Shown here: piece by piece, positions 1 through 12,684 of the stretch
How the letters are laid out: each line of letters begins with the position of its first letter
Position numbering within the stretch: the stretch's first letter is position 1
Assembly (NCBI RefSeq): GCF_046630445.1
Contig: NC_092341.1
Span: 27,790,001-27,854,000, forward strand
DNA: 64,000 bases
Direction of reading: 5' to 3'
From: Rutidosis leptorrhynchoides
Lineage: Eukaryota; Streptophyta; Magnoliopsida; Asterales; Asteraceae
Notes under the pieces: generated by a model
Databases searched by the model: none
What the model was told of the DNA's origin: nothing
Seen by the model: only the letters and a program-made list of their open reading frames with translations
Translations under genes and position numbers: made by a program

Positions 1-3000
1 ATTCAAACTCACCATTGAGTAGTGGTGTGTAAGGTGGAGTGAATTGTAAGACAATCCCACAATTCTATAGGTGGTCCAAAAACTCTTGACTCATATACTC
101 ACTTCCTCCATCAGAGTGAAGTGATTTAATGGTCTCTCTAAGCTGATTCTTTACTTCATTTTGAAAGACTTCAAACCTTTCAAAAACTCCATGTTTATGT
201 TTCAGCAAGTAAACATAACCATATATACTATAACCATCAGTTATTATAATGACGTAAGATTCACCATTTCTAGACATTGTTCTAAAAGGGCCACATACAT
301 CAGTATGCATTAGTCCTAAAAGATCTATAACTCTTTCACCTAAATCGGAGAAATGGGCCTTTGTCATCCTTTCACATAAACATTACTCACATACATCAAA
401 TGAATCAAAGTCAGTTGATTCCAAAAATCCATTAGAATGGAGTTTTGAAATGCCTTGTTTATATGACCAAGACGACAATGTCATAGAGAGGTTTTATTTA
501 AGTCTTGCTTGAATTGTTTGGCGGTACAGGTATACACATAATTTATCAATTGAAATCACACCTTGTTTATCAATTTCAAAAATACCATCACGTGGATAGG
601 CATTAAGATAGAAATACTATCCTTAGAAACTGAAAAACCAAAGTGCGTAAATGCAAGTTCAAAACCAGCATCTTTAAAACTATATTGCACCTAATACTTC
701 AACCGATGGCTTCAACCGAAGCTTGATTCCCATTGCCCACTCGCAAATCCAGTGTGTCTTTCTTCAGTCTATTACTTCTTCTCATTCCCTTTATATTGTT
801 ACAGGTGTGAAGGCCACAACCGGTTAACAAAGATCCAGGAATCACTATAAGAAGTATATAACTGTATATGAAATATACCTGAGTATGCTAGTCTTACTAG
901 CATTGCCTTTTCTCAGCTCAGATTGGTGGATAGGACAACTTCCTTATCCAATTGTCAACCTTTCCAGAATGGAAACATTCGGCGTCTTTTGTTGGGCTTT
1001 CCTTGTTGGAAGGTGGAATAATTTTCCTGGCAAATGATTTATCATTTCCTTCCACAAAGTGTTCGGCTTATTCTTTTTTTCGCCCTTTAATCCTACTTCT
1101 CTTACTCATCGAACAACTTTCGATAAGCATTTTGCTGAGCAGCAGTAGCTGCGCAAACAAGAGGATTGGATAAGGCTTCTAATTTTGTTCAACTTCCATT
1201 TATGATTGAGAACAGTTCTTAGATTGCAGTGCCTGTCTAAGAAGTTGAGCATTGAGTGTATCCTTCTTCAACAAAGAAGGAAGTGTGTTTTGGTTTACGT
1301 TGTGATTAGTTGACATCTACAACGGATATAAGATTCAATTTAGTATTTTCGATATTGAGATTTAATAAATTAACTACCCAAGTTTTTATAATTTTAAAAA
1401 CAATTAATTTACGAAAGCCTAAGATCCACATAGAGGTTCCATAGCCACATCTGTTGATCAGCTAGCAGTTATGGAGTCTATTGGTAGGTAGCGGGTACCA
1501 ATTGCATTACAAGTGCAACTCTTAGATCTTTATGAGACCTAGAGATATATGTAGTTCAACAAACCACTATTATCTACTGGCATGTTTGTCTCATCCTTGC
1601 CTCGAACTCAGGTCTCACCATGAATGCGATTAAGTCGTCCAATTTGGAAACAGTGAAAATTCACGCTAGTCTCACTAGATCGAAAAATCAACCTCGTGGC
1701 TATAATTCAGCCTAGTCTCACTAGATCAGAAAAATAACGAGGAGTGTTTGCAAGCTCATTGGATGGCATGACTTAAATTTGACGGGTATTTTAAAAAAGT
1801 TTTTGTCAACGAACAATGCATGCATACAAGATTCGCTACATTATTAGTTAAAAAAAACTATTTTAACCAATTATATATGTCGATTTTGTTTGTGGGTCTA
1901 ATTTGTTATTTAATTTATAGCATATAAAAATAACAAATACACAAACGTGTATCGTTTTAAAACAATTTTAAAAGATGTCACCCATATATATTATTTGAGT
2001 TTTAAAATCATCAATTTTAAACTCGTTAGAGTTTAACTTTTAAACTCGTTAGAGTTTAACTTTTAAAATCATCAATTTTAATTTTTAAACTCGTTACGTG
2101 TTTTATTCAACATTTTCATCAAAAACATTAGGATATACTATAATCAACAATTATATATATAAATGCGAAAAATAAAACACAATCATGCATCACACACATA
2201 CATAGCCTAGCCCAAAATCCTATGCTTGATCCCATGAGCTGACATGGGATCAAGAGGTCAAACTAAGGACAATACCATAGCTCCCACTTGATTCAAGTAC
2301 CAAGTGGAAAACTTGTGCTGAACGCCATTGTTGTAAACTTGATCCATCTGCCATCTTCTAAGCCAATATTCATTTTGCATCTTTATCTTCAATCTTCATC
2401 TTGTTACATTTATTTAAAATTGAATATACAACTAAACTAATACTTTTACAATTTGAAACAAACCTAACTATAAAACTATGAAATTGAAAATAAATACAAT
2501 ACAACTTTGACTTCAAGGCCATTTAATTAATCAAAAAAACCAACATGGTTTCCCATGACCAACAATCACAACAATCACATATAATCAAACACATAGGTCG
2601 GGGCATTTCAGGCTATGTATGCAATCACAATTTTTAATAACTACATTATTAAAACATACATATGGCATGTCCATGATTACAATGCATGTGAATAACCATA
2701 GAATAAAACAATCAACAATTATAATAATCATTCAAGCCATAACAATTAAATCTACAATTAAAAATAGTGAATACTCTTTTAATCATATTTGTGCTTCATG
2801 GGGTTAAGTCTAGATCAACCGAGTTGACTTTAAAAACCAAAAGGTTTTGACTTTCACCAATATACCACAAAGCTAAATCTAAAGAATAATCACACGACAA
2901 TTAAAATGGTGTAAAAGCGGCTCTGATTATCAATGATATAAAATCGTGTGTACTTTTAAATTTTATAAACGCAACGGAACGATAAAAATAAACATATATT

Positions 3001-3353
3001 TTATTTCAATAAAACATTCGGTTAAACATTCACACGATTAACGGTTCCCATGAAGATCCAATTACACCAATAATAATTGTCAAATAAATAATTAAATAGT
3101 GGAGTTTAGATATACCTTTATCGGGCGATGCAAGAACGGTAGAATCAATTGTCCACGTATAGGTTGAAACGAGTGTCCAAAGTAGAACACCTCTACAGGT
3201 ATCCACAGAGCACGTCAAACAAACACCGGAGACTGCTAGATCTGAATCACCACTATCAGAAATCCAAACACACATTATGTGACTACATCAAACATAAAAC
3301 AACAAACAAAACTAAATTTTGTCCATTGCCTCATATGTAGTCACGTGATAACA
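1..3353 (-). mobile_element. Copia LTR-retrotransposon remnant (5' LTR, leader, start of gag, integrase)
   Basis: On the minus strand, 367-65 reads as a Copia integrase core piece (motifs DVCGPF, SDGGSEYMSQEF). A gag-like start (MSTNHNVN) lies near 1310, and a long non-coding leader runs from about 1330 to 2918. A degenerate tRNA-Met primer-binding site (plus strand GCTCTGATTATCAA, about 2921-2933) is followed by a candidate LTR. Much of gag and pol is missing and the rest of the element runs off the left edge. It is an old, broken fossil. Lineage within Copia is not resolved. Confidence 0.65.
2934..3353 (-). repeat. Candidate 5' LTR of the left-edge Copia
   Basis: Read on the minus strand it begins TGTTATCACGTG and ends TATATCA, directly before the degenerate primer-binding site. 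The length of about 420 bp is normal for Copia. The partner LTR and target duplication are outside the window, so the outer boundary is a best guess; TGTG two bases further out is equally possible. Confidence 0.4.
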
Positions 3354-3941
3354 CATATGAATTGTTATCACTATTGCACGAAAAACAATATAAACATTGA
3401 ATCAAATTCAGTTGTTTCTACGCCTGACTTTCCAATTGCTTTATTTTAATATCGTAATCGTAATACCGAAAAGCAAAAGGAACTTATGGCCAATTTTTCA
3501 TTTTGTGTATTCTGTTTCATGCGGCTCCACAAATAATTGAGATCTAATTTTATTTTTATTTTGTCGGCTGATAACTATAGTCTACCAAAAAAAACTCAAT
3601 TGTTTCATAAGGAGTATATATGACAACTCCAAACAAAAACCTATGGGCCCAAAATCGAATAGACATATTTGTGTTATTGTTTAACTTAAAAACAAAACAA
3701 GTCCAGTGTGATTTAACGGCCCGTTGAGTATTTTTATATATTCAATTAAATCATATTTAATTAAAGTATACGTTCGAACTATAAGTTATATGTCAACAAT
3801 ATATAATAATTGATGATTATAAATATGTATATACGGTATATACATAAAACCGGATATCTAAGTGCTCATTGTGTGTGACCTCGTAGGCTTGTATATAAAC
3901 GATAGTATAGATTTGTGTTATGACGTGCACACTAAATCAAC
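3354..3941. other. AT-rich intergenic stretch, nothing recognised
   Basis: No coding potential, tRNA-like sequence or repeat end was recognised between the left Copia LTR and the start of the duplicated block at 3942. Confidence 0.4.
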
Positions 3942-4305
3942 AACTGCGACTAGCTATGAACACTAATGCTACACATGCTTGGGAACAGCATGATTTTTGA
4001 AGGAGAGAGGATTATAATGGATTATTTAGACGTGCACATGCCGTGCACATGGGTCGTTTAACTAACTTTTCCACCTTGGTATAAATAGAGATGATAGGTT
4101 CATTTGTTAGTTAGCTTAAGATTTGTATGTGTGCGAACACGATTCTCTCCCTCTTTTCTTGTAAAATCTTGAACTATCATTTGGTTATTATCAATCATCA
4201 ATATAGTTCATTTCGATTCAATATTCAAGACTGATTCTTCCTTCGACGTCTTCAAGTTGTTTCGAGAGCTTTTTCGATTCGTATGAATTCAGGAAGTTCA
4301 TAACA
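3942..4305 (+). mobile_element. Truncated tail and 3' LTR of the 30357-33231 Gypsy, carried by duplication
   Basis: Positions 3942-4012 match the last bases of that element's interior, including the purine tract AAGGAGAGAGGA. Positions 4013-4305 match its 293-bp 3' LTR, with a TATAAATAGAG box near 4080. No 5' part is present, so this is a passenger of the segmental duplication and not an independent insertion. Confidence 0.85.
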
Positions 4306-4707
4306 AACAATAAGATAAAGTATAATGAAGAGTCTTAATGAATGTTTTCAAACTATATTAGTATTATTTTAAGTTTTTATATGAATATGAATTAGTGTTG
4401 ATTTGTGAAGATTAAGAACGAGTCAGACTTTAAGTCTCCGGCGGACGTTGCTAACCCTAATTGAGATGTCAAGAGGGTGGTTAAGTGATAACCGTTACCG
4501 GAAAGTTGATTGTTTTCAAGTTTCAGACTACTGGCTTTTAATTCTCTAGAACCCATATGACCTCATACAGGTCGAAAATTGAACCAAACATTTCTTTACC
4601 ACCACCAACAACAGATCGAAAATTGAACCAATTGAAGAGAAGAATGGTGCGTCCTTAACTCACCATGAATCCATGACTCATATCGAAACCTAGATAAGCT
4701 TGATTTC

Positions 4708-4929
4708 ATGACCACTGCAAAGATACTCTTCACCACTCCGTCTAAACAGAAGAAATTCAGGTACGAATTTTATCAAACACTTGGCGTGCAATTGCATATA
4801 TTAACACTGACTATGTTTAAGTACATTTTCCTTTTATTTGTGTGTGCGCTAAAGTCGTTCGTATATGTATGTACAATTATAAAGCAATTTAGCACGGTTT
4901 GGAGTTTGATCACCATTACGATAATGTAA
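4708..4929 (+). other. Small ORF of 73 codons, not recognised (A1 copy)
   Basis: The ORF begins MTTAKILFTTPSKQKKFRYE and ends in a hydrophobic, cysteine-containing stretch. A possible splice donor (CAG followed by GTACGA) lies after codon 18, so only the first part might be an exon. An equivalent ORF lies at 33634-33855 with few changes, but that conservation is explained by the recent duplication of the whole block. No family is recognised. It may be the relic of a first exon or chance. Confidence 0.2.
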
Positions 4930-5646
4930 TGTCATTAGATTATACTCAGTTTACTTTTACATTGTACTGATTAGGACTTATAGCTTGTTTTCAATCAATG
5001 TACTCTTGATAAACTTAAATAGCAAACAACATGAGTAGTATCTATATATCATATGTACATTGATCCAGTTTAGATTAGTGTAAGCAGCTCCCTAAGTACG
5101 TAAAACGGTTAATGTAATCACATCAGACTACAAAAACCTGTTGTTTCATGCATTACTAGTCACAGGTAAAATGAAACGCCAATTTTTGGGTCCATTTTAA
5201 CTTACAAACACACAGCTGGCCAAGCCTTTTCATTTACAACAATTTTTTCGAATTAAATAGTAAATCAAATAATCAAAGATCTAATCTAATTGGGTCCAAA
5301 ATTGCACATCTAACGTGACTAAGAATGGTATGTTCAAGGACACACCTTCCCCTACATTTGGGTTTGCATCTATTTATTATCGGCATTCATGTACTTGTAA
5401 CAACATATGTACAAGATAACTTTATATAAATATCTCAAAATACTACTATATCAAAAGAATCATTCAGTCATAAAATTTCAGTAACTAATAAAACAAAATA
5501 AAATAAAACTTGATATCATCAAGTATGTAGGTAACAGGAAATGTAAATCAACGTACCCCCATTAGTTAAAAGGAAATCAAACAAAAACTAAATCAAATAA
5601 AATAATTGAACGAAAGATGAACTGAGCGCGCATGTTTCTAGCGAGA

Positions 5647-7199
5647 TCACCAGTTTAGTTTCAACTCGAGGTACCTGTCAAAAGTACTTGGACTAGAGTC
5701 GGTTAGATATTCCCACCTATTGTTACGTGGATTTTTGAACTCGATATGTTTCAGATCCAACGTTTCTCTTTTCATCAATTCACTTCTTAAGCTACTGTAA
5801 CTTTTACATACATTAGTTGTTATGTAATTGGGATGGCAAATTGTAAACAGTGCATCAAAATATGAAGGGTGCACCCGGCCTTTAACTGAAAAGGTATCAA
5901 ACGATAGTTTGTGCACGTTTGTAGCCGGTAATGGGAACTGTATTTTGAGATCATCAATATCCATGTCCAGTAAATCTTGATCATCAGAAGTACGGATTTT
6001 TATTCCAATGTCAAACTCGCTTGATAAATTGAGTAATTCCCTCATCTTATAAAGACAATGACTATCCGTGGGCTTCCCTAATTCGAGACGATCAAGCTCA
6101 ATTTTTCCCGGAGTAGTATGATTTTGAAACGATATATTAGGAATTGTAATTTAGGAGCAGAAACTTGTAAGCCGTCGATCTGACTGTTCTTAAGCAACCT
6201 TAGGGTCAGTGTTTTCAACGACGCACTAGCAATATCCAACTTTTCCGGACTCCAGTTACAAAATGTAAGCTCCAAACTCTCGAGAAAAGGTAATTTCGAT
6301 TTGATGTTATCAAAAAATGCAGCATCTATCATGACATCATATAAACTTAACTCGATCACTCTACTTAATGAATCAATATTGAATGTCCTTGGAATGCTTA
6401 AAGACAAGTACTTAAAGTTTTGAAGGTTAGGGACATCATCAACTTCCAAGATTTTATATTTTTCTGATGATGCTACTAATTTAAACTCTTGAAGACAATG
6501 CAGATTTTTTATCTTGATCTCCGTAAAGCCTGTACAATGTAAAAGGTATACCTTCTCAAGTAATGTACAAGTACAAAATAAGTTATTAAGTACCTCATCA
6601 CTTATCTTCACTTCGTACAACTTGAGTACTCTCAGTGACACACAGTTGATCACAGGATTCCGAGTCACCCAAACACTACCCTCACGCTTCGAGTATGTAC
6701 TCTCAATTTCAGGTCTGTGTAGATTTTTTCCGGAAAATATCTCATATGTAAGTATATACTTGCGTCTTATAGAGTTATGAATTGAGAGAGAAAGCTCTTT
6801 GAGACATCTTTGGGTAGCTACGGTTCGAATACACTTATTCACAAGAAAAGTTGACTCTTTATCTTCGATTGTTATTCCAAGATCAATACTTTTAATTGGC
6901 ACGTTGTCTTCGTTATACCTTGAGAGAGTTTGACCAATCAAGTGCATAGTTTCTTGATCTTCAGAATCATCAAACCTAAGGGTAGGGATGGTATACCAAG
7001 CTTGTTTCCATGACTTCGACAACACGCAAGTTCGAGCCGCTTCTTTTAAGGCCAAAAAAGATTGAATGTGGTGAACCAAATCGACAACATCTTCTAAACA
7101 TGGCCCGCTTCTCTTCACCTCCTCCATCTCCAAAGATTGTATGCCGTGAATCAAATCTGAAACATCTTCTAATCGGGGTTCGCTTCTCTGCATCTCATC
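5647..7199 (-). pseudogene. F-box/LRR gene, copy A1, frameshifted
   Basis: This is the homologue of the intact gene at 34573-36153. From the shared start MDEMQRSEP it reads through the duplicated N-terminal motif, the F-box and the leucine-rich region. A 25-bp deletion between 6147 and 6148 (equivalent to 35074-35098 in A2) then shifts the frame and the ORF stops soon after. The downstream half is still open in the original frame (6045-5647) and keeps the C-terminal region ending in ELKLNW. An upstream in-frame extension to 7316 includes an aspartate run coded by a CAT-repeat microsatellite. Family role: F-box proteins link substrates to SCF ubiquitin ligases. This copy has probably lost that role, although a protein of about 370 residues lacking the C-terminal third could still be made. 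Confidence in family is high and in loss of function moderate. Confidence 0.85.
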
Positions 7200-7357
7200 C
7201 ATCTCCGAGTACCTAATTATAGTAATACTATATGGTACATCATCATCATCATCATCATCAATATATAATAATTGTACTCGTAGTATATGTAGTAACAGTA
7301 CAGAAATAAAGAACATATGAATTTAATATTTACTAATAAAAGTTAAAGTATAAATAA

Positions 7358-7465
7358 ATGAACATTGAGTAGCTCATCAACTGGTAGTGGTCTGAGGTCA
7401 GGAGTTCGATTCCGCTAGGCTGCAACATTGCACTCAAGGTTATTCCTGACCTGAAGTATCCACCG
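7358..7465 (+). mobile_element. tRNA-derived SINE, A1 copy, internally shortened
   Basis: It holds an A-box-like TAGCTCATCAACTGGTAG and a B box in GAGTTCGATTCC, the internal pol III promoter of a tRNA-related SINE. Compared with 36313-36446 it lacks 14 bp and 13 bp. Copy B has no insertion at the matching site near 22060, giving an empty-site boundary. Confidence 0.7.
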
Positions 7466-8211
7466 TGATTTTAGTGTTTCATCAATAAAGATAACTACTG
7501 ATTATTCAACATAATAACTTTAGTTTAATAAAACTGTGGCTTTACTATTAAAATTGTTTAAATGATCACAAGTGAACAATAATGGGAATCAACTTCTTAA
7601 GATTACAGAAGAGTAAAGAAAACAACTAATGACTTGACCAAACCCATCCGACCCATTGACCGAAATTATAAAAATAAGACCCACTTGACCAAGGACACGT
7701 TTGGGACCAAACCTATTTATCCCGCACCCAACCCACCCGTTTTGCCAGGCCTACAAACAACTATCATAGCTACAGAATTCATAAATAATTACAATTATAT
7801 ATAGTCCTTTGTTATACGTCCATCACGTTAAAGTTTTACCTTAAAATCGATCACTCAAAAACCACAGATATATGGCCCAGACTAGAGGCTTTTGGCTTTA
7901 ACCACGACTGTTCAATCAATTATCCAAAAAAATAAAATACGAATTTAGTTCGGACTTAAGTTTTTAGTAAGAATTACCATTCTTTTTTTTTACGGCAAAA
8001 ATTATAATAACAAACTGACCCTAGAAAGATTCTAGAGAGGCTGCACCAAACTTAAAATACATTAATTTAAAAAAAAAACGAACTTAACAAGCGTGATCAA
8101 TTATAAGGATATAAATTTGATATCAGATTTTTATGATCTGTTTTACCCCCACAAGACTCTAATAGGTACTATATAATGCTTAATTTTTCTCATATAACTA
8201 TCATAATTTAT

Positions 8212-8212
<1 letters not shown>

Positions 8213-8297
<85 letters not shown>
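8213..8297. repeat. (TCTA)n microsatellite, about 21 units
   Basis: A pure TCTA repeat. The matching place in A2 (37159-37216) is CCCA/CCAT repeats ending in a few CTAT units, and copy B has almost none. Confidence 0.97.
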
Positions 8298-8299
<2 letters not shown>

Positions 8300-8363
8300 A
8301 TCTATAAAGTGATACATAACAAAGTATAAATTAAGAACGACAAGAAATTGTTACCCAGAATCC

Positions 8364-8507
8364 TTGACGAAGTATTAGGGAAGAAGCAGAATTACACACA
8401 AGTACGAGACAAGGACGTATATATAAGAAGGGATGTTGACGAAGTTTTAAAGAAGAAGCAGAATTAACACAAGTATGAGACAAAGACGTATATATAAGAA
8501 GGGACGT
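8364..8507. repeat. 72-bp tandem duplication (two units)
   Basis: Two successive units start TTGACGAAGT at 8364 and 8436 and end in ATATATAAGAAGGGA. A2 has both units; copy B has one (from about 22813), so the doubling happened in the A lineage before A1 and A2 separated. Confidence 0.85.
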
Positions 8508-9106
8508 AGGGTTTTGTAATTGCATGTTGGGCTTATTAGATTTTAAGGGGTATTTTTAACATATATTAGCCCAAAAACTAAATCAGAATTAGTTGGTAAT
8601 AAATATTGTTGGTAATAAAAATAATAAAGAGATTGTACATATGTGGATCACCGAATATTATTTTGTTTCTAGTCAGTAATTGAAGAAATTCAGCAAGGTT
8701 TTTTAGCCTTACAAATAAATTACAAATAATTTAATTTAATTCCATATTTACAACTCAACCATGTCATGAATAATATTACAAATACTAAAATTGTATAAGG
8801 AAAATATATACTAAAAAAGAATACTTATACTATGTAATTAATTTAACACAGTTTATAAAGTCGTTCCTATGTGTGTATAATTGATCAGCAAGTTACGTAC
8901 TACCGTTTGGAGTATGATCACCCTTGCGATAATGTAATGTTATTAGATTATATTCAGTTTACTTGTGTGTAGTGTACAGAATAGGACTTGTAGCTTGTTT
9001 TCATTATAAATGTACTTCATAAACTTATACAGCAAGCAAAATGTGTAATGTCATTTGAATATTTCTTTTGTGGGTCAAACTTGATTGATGTAAATAGACC
9101 ATAATC

Positions 9107-10222
9107 ATGTGTAATATTTAGGGAATTATAATTGTGAATTGTTGGTGTAATGTATGGTAGTAATAAATAAGGAAGCAAGGGAAAGTTTTCTTTAATTATA
9201 CTATATGCACATTTCAATCCTTTTCCAATGAGAGAGAGTGTGAGAGAGAGTGTGAGGAGAGAGAAATAAGCACACAAGGTTTATCAATGGAGGCGGATCG
9301 TGGCCGAGATACTACAATGGAAGATTTCAAGACGATTTTCCGAGATTAACCAAAAACCAGTGGATATCCTTCATGTTTTTCAACTATCCGGAGAATTGGT
9401 CGATGGAGAATCTTTGGAGGACGTTCAAACATTATGGCAATCTAAAAGACATATACATGGTAAGGAAAAGGTTGCGTAATGGTCAGCGTTTTGCTTTCGC
9501 ACGGTTTGGGGATGTTGATAGTGTAAGAAGATTACTCAATCGGTTAGAAACCATCAAGTTCGATGGTAATCCAATCAGGGTGTTTTTAGCGAATGGGGGC
9601 AAGCAAGCGAGCCTGGGAACTGAACATAACAGGAAGTTTTCCTCGATTATGGGAAACAATGCGTTCAGAGATAGCAGGATCTTCAAAGAGGTGATTCAAA
9701 ACCCCAAGGAGGATTTGAGGAACACAATCAACAAAAACAAAGAAGATCTAAGGCACTGTTTGAATCGTTTGGATAAAGGCAAGCATAGTGAAGCGGATGG
9801 TAAAAATGTGGAAGGTAAATGGGTGGAAGATGAAGTTTTAGACGAGAGAATCGTATTGATCCAAAAGCAGGACTGCAACCTGGACTTGATTGATAGGTGC
9901 ATCGTAGCAGATCTTAAAAGAGTCGATATGCTCAATCAACTCGAATCACTATGCTTAGCTGAAGGCATGGTGGATTTTCAAATCAAATACCTAGGAGGTT
10001 TCGAAGTGATGATTGTCCTTAAGTCAAAAGAAGCTGCTGAGGTTATTCTGAATAATGAAAATCACTCAATTTTCAAATGGTGTAACAGCATCAAACGTTT
10101 GGGCTTAAACTACTGGCCTTCAAATGGTAGGCTGGTTTGGGTGGAAATCAATGGGGTTCCTGTCACTTGCTGGAACGAGGAAGTTTTTAGCTCCATTGCA
10201 GCCAAATGGGGACGTGTGGTAT
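9107..10222 (+). mobile_element. LINE fragment: 5' region and ORF1-like RRM protein, truncated
   Basis: A GA-rich leader (9228-9265) leads into an open frame without a clear start codon from about 9275; the first in-frame ATG is at 9373. Residues from 9373: an RRM-like fold (FMFFNYPENWSMENLWRTF, then RFAFARFGDVDSVRRLL) and a charged linker. A C-terminal region (FQIKYLGGFEVMIVLKS, then GRLVWVEINGVPVTCW) resembles the region before the endonuclease and reverse transcriptase in plant L1-type LINEs. The frame is cut at 10222 by an Athila LTR and its last codons to 10335 are LTR sequence. No endonuclease or reverse transcriptase remains. The LINE assignment is inferred from the domain pair. Confidence 0.6.
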
Positions 10223-10690
10223 TGATAATGCTAAAAACAAACATATATTTCATAGCATTATCCCTCAAGAAAGACAAGCTTTTAGTTGCAATTATTCTAT
10301 TTACAAGTGATATTCGTTTAAATAATAAAAGGTGAAGACAAAAGACAGATTCAACGAATTGAAGACGCAAACGACCAAAAAGCTCAAAAGTACAAAATAC
10401 AATCAAAGAGGTTCCAATTATTGATGAGAAACGTCTCAAAATTACAAGAGTACAAGATTCGAAACACAAAATACAAGATATTAAATTGTACGCAAGGACG
10501 TTCGAAAATCCGGAACCGGGACCAGAGTCAACTCTCAACGCTCGACGCAACGAATCGGAAATTATAAATTAACTATGTATATAAATATAATATAATATAT
10601 AATTAATTATATAAATTATATATAAATTATATTTATATATTAAAACCGTCGGCAGACTAAGATCCAAACTTGTGTGAGCTGGATTCCATT

Positions 10691-10771
10691 GCTCCACACT
10701 CGCGGAGCTTATGAAGGCAAAAACCTCCGCACTCGCGGAGGTCAAACAGTAACACGTGGGCCTATAAAAGG
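10691..10771 (+). promoter_or_regulatory. LTR promoter with two CTCCGC-type palindromes and a TATA box
   Basis: Imperfect palindromes GCTCCACACTCGCGGAGC (10691-10708) and CCTCCGCACTCGCGGAGG (10724-10741) have centres 33 bp apart. CCTATAAAAGG follows at 10761-10771. The arrangement matches the other Athila LTRs in the window, although the palindrome sequence is different. Promoter function is inferred from the TATA position. Confidence 0.6.
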
Positions 10772-10811
10772 CCGAGCATTAGGCCGAATTTTACACATCT
10801 TTTTCTCTTCA

Positions 10812-10814
<3 letters not shown>

Positions 10815-10853
<39 letters not shown>
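10815..10853. repeat. (AT)n microsatellite in Athila LTR, first position
   Basis: Lies about 45 bp after the TATA box, the same place as 47981-48049 and 53297-53449 in the other two LTRs. Confidence 0.95.
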
Positions 10854-10858
<5 letters not shown>

Positions 10859-11971
10859 TTTAATTTTAATTTTAAATCCTAATAATAAGGGTATGTTAGC
10901 GAATGTTGTAAGGGTGTAAGTCGAAATTCTGTCCGTGTAACGCTACGCTATTTTTAATCATTGTAAGTTATGTTCAACCTTTTTAATTTAATGTCTCGTA
11001 GCTAAGTTATTATTATGCTTATTTAAAACGAAGTAATCATGATGTTGGGCTAATTACTAAAATTGGGTAATTGGGCTTTGTACCATAATTGGGGTTTGGA
11101 CAAAAGAACGACACTTGTGAAAATTAGACTATGGGCTATTAATGGGCTTTATATTTGTTTAACTAAATGATAGTTTGTTAATTTTAATATAAAGATTTAC
11201 AATTGGACATCCCTATAAATAACCATATACACTAGATCGGACACGATGGGCGGGATATTTATATGTACGAATAATCGTTCATTTAACCGGACACGGGAAT
11301 GGATTAATAGTCTATGGAATTATTAAAACAGGGGTGAAATTATGTACAAGGACACTTGGCGTAATTGTTAACAAAGTATTAAAACCTTGGGTTACACGCA
11401 GTCGATATCCTGGTGTAATTATTAAACAAAGTATTAAAACCTTGTTACAGTTTAAGTCCCCAATTAGTTGGAATATTTGACTTCGGGTATAAGGATAATT
11501 TGACGAGGATACTCGCACTTTATATTTATGACTGATGGACTGTTATGGACAAAAACCAGATGGACTTATTGAATAATCCAGGACAAAGGACAATTAACCC
11601 ATGGGAATAAACTAAAATCAACACGTCAAACATCATGATTATGGAAGTTTAAATAAGCATAATTCCTTTATTTTCATATTTAATTGCACTTCTAATTATT
11701 GCACTTTTATTTATTGTTATTGTATTTAATTGCACTTTTATTTATTGTACTTGTATTTAATTGTACTTTTAATTTTCGTACTCTTTAATTGTCGTAATTT
11801 TATTTTATCGCACTTTTATTTATCGCAATTTCATTATCGTTGTTTATTTTACGCTTTAAATTAAGTCTTTTATTTATTTAATATTTTACATTAGGTTTTA
11901 ACTGCGACTAAAGTTTTAAAATCGACAAACCGGTCATTAAACGGTAAAAACCCCTTATAATAATAACATTA

Positions 11972-11973
<2 letters not shown>

Positions 11974-12036
<63 letters not shown>
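11974..12036. repeat. (AT)n microsatellite in Athila LTR, second position
   Basis: Equivalent in position to 49139-49213 and 52162-52268 in the other LTRs. Confidence 0.95.
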
Positions 12037-12038
<2 letters not shown>

Positions 12039-12632
12039 ATTTTTATAAATTAAAACTAATATAGCGTTAAGCTTTGTTTAAAAGATTCCCTGTGGAACGA
12101 ACCGGACTTACTAAAAACTACACTACTGTACGATTATGTACACTGCCTATAAGTGTTGTAGCAAGGTTTAGTTATATCCGTTCTATAAATAAATAAATAT
12201 CTTGTGTAAAATTGTATCATATTTAATAGTATTTCTTTGTAAAAATAAAGCTATTTCATATACACCTCTACGCACATCAAGTATTTTTGGCGCCGCTGCC
12301 GGGGAACAATTCAGCTTAAAAGTCGGAAGCGCAACGCTATATAAAAAAAAAGATTTTTTAGTTTACTTTTATAAAAAAAATACGCTTTTGTAAAAATACG
12401 TTTTAAATATTCGAAAATATAAAAAGAAAAATATAAATATAAATATTTTTAAGAGTTTGTTAAATATATAAGTTTTATAAAGTTTCTTTAATTTTATTTT
12501 AGTTTGTAAAAAAAATATAAGTTTTATTTATATATATATAAATATATAAAACAGAAAACTGAAATATAAAAATAAAAAATAATAATAACTGAACCTGAGT
12601 AAAAAACGAACCCTTTTTCAGCTAAAATCGAA

Positions 12633-12684
12633 CCCTCCGCGACTCGTGGTGGTTTTGAACCGGGGCCAACCGCACTCGCGGAGG
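12633..12684 (+). promoter_or_regulatory. Second palindrome pair inside the Athila leader
   Basis: A decayed copy (CCTCCGCGACTCGTGGTGG, 12634-12652) and a partly intact copy (CCGCACTCGCGGAGG, 12670-12684) repeat the motif of this element's own LTR, with centres again about 32-33 bp apart. Function unknown. Confidence 0.5.

Larger units (their letters stand above)
3942..9106. repeat. Segmental duplicate A1 (near-identical to 32869-38830)
   Basis: From AACTGCGACTAGC onward this block matches 32869-38830 almost base for base. It includes a retroelement tail, a small ORF, an F-box gene on the minus strand, a SINE, a tetranucleotide microsatellite and a 72-bp tandem repeat. Differences are scattered substitutions, a few small deletions and a Helitron present only in the other copy. 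The left breakpoint lies inside a retroelement. On the right, homology stops where LINE-like sequence begins. Confidence 0.9.
10223..12279 (+). repeat. Athila-type LTR, 2057 bp
   Basis: It starts TGATAATGCTAAAAACAAAC and ends CTACGCACATCA. It aligns throughout with the LTRs at 44097-49853 (after removing nested insertions) and, reversed, 51930-54049. Shared blocks include the first 100 bases, GACGTTCGAAAATCCGGAAC, two AT microsatellites and the sequence before the end. Confidence 0.88.

Noticed and set aside
952-1173. Plus-strand 73-codon ORF
   Set aside because: It is antisense to the region following the Copia gag start and is not protein-like.
3030-3275. Minus-strand 81-codon ORF
   Set aside because: It lies inside the candidate Copia LTR and is probably chance.
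10110-10550. Minus-strand 146-codon ORF
   Set aside because: It spans the junction of a LINE fragment and an Athila LTR and is explained by neither as coding.
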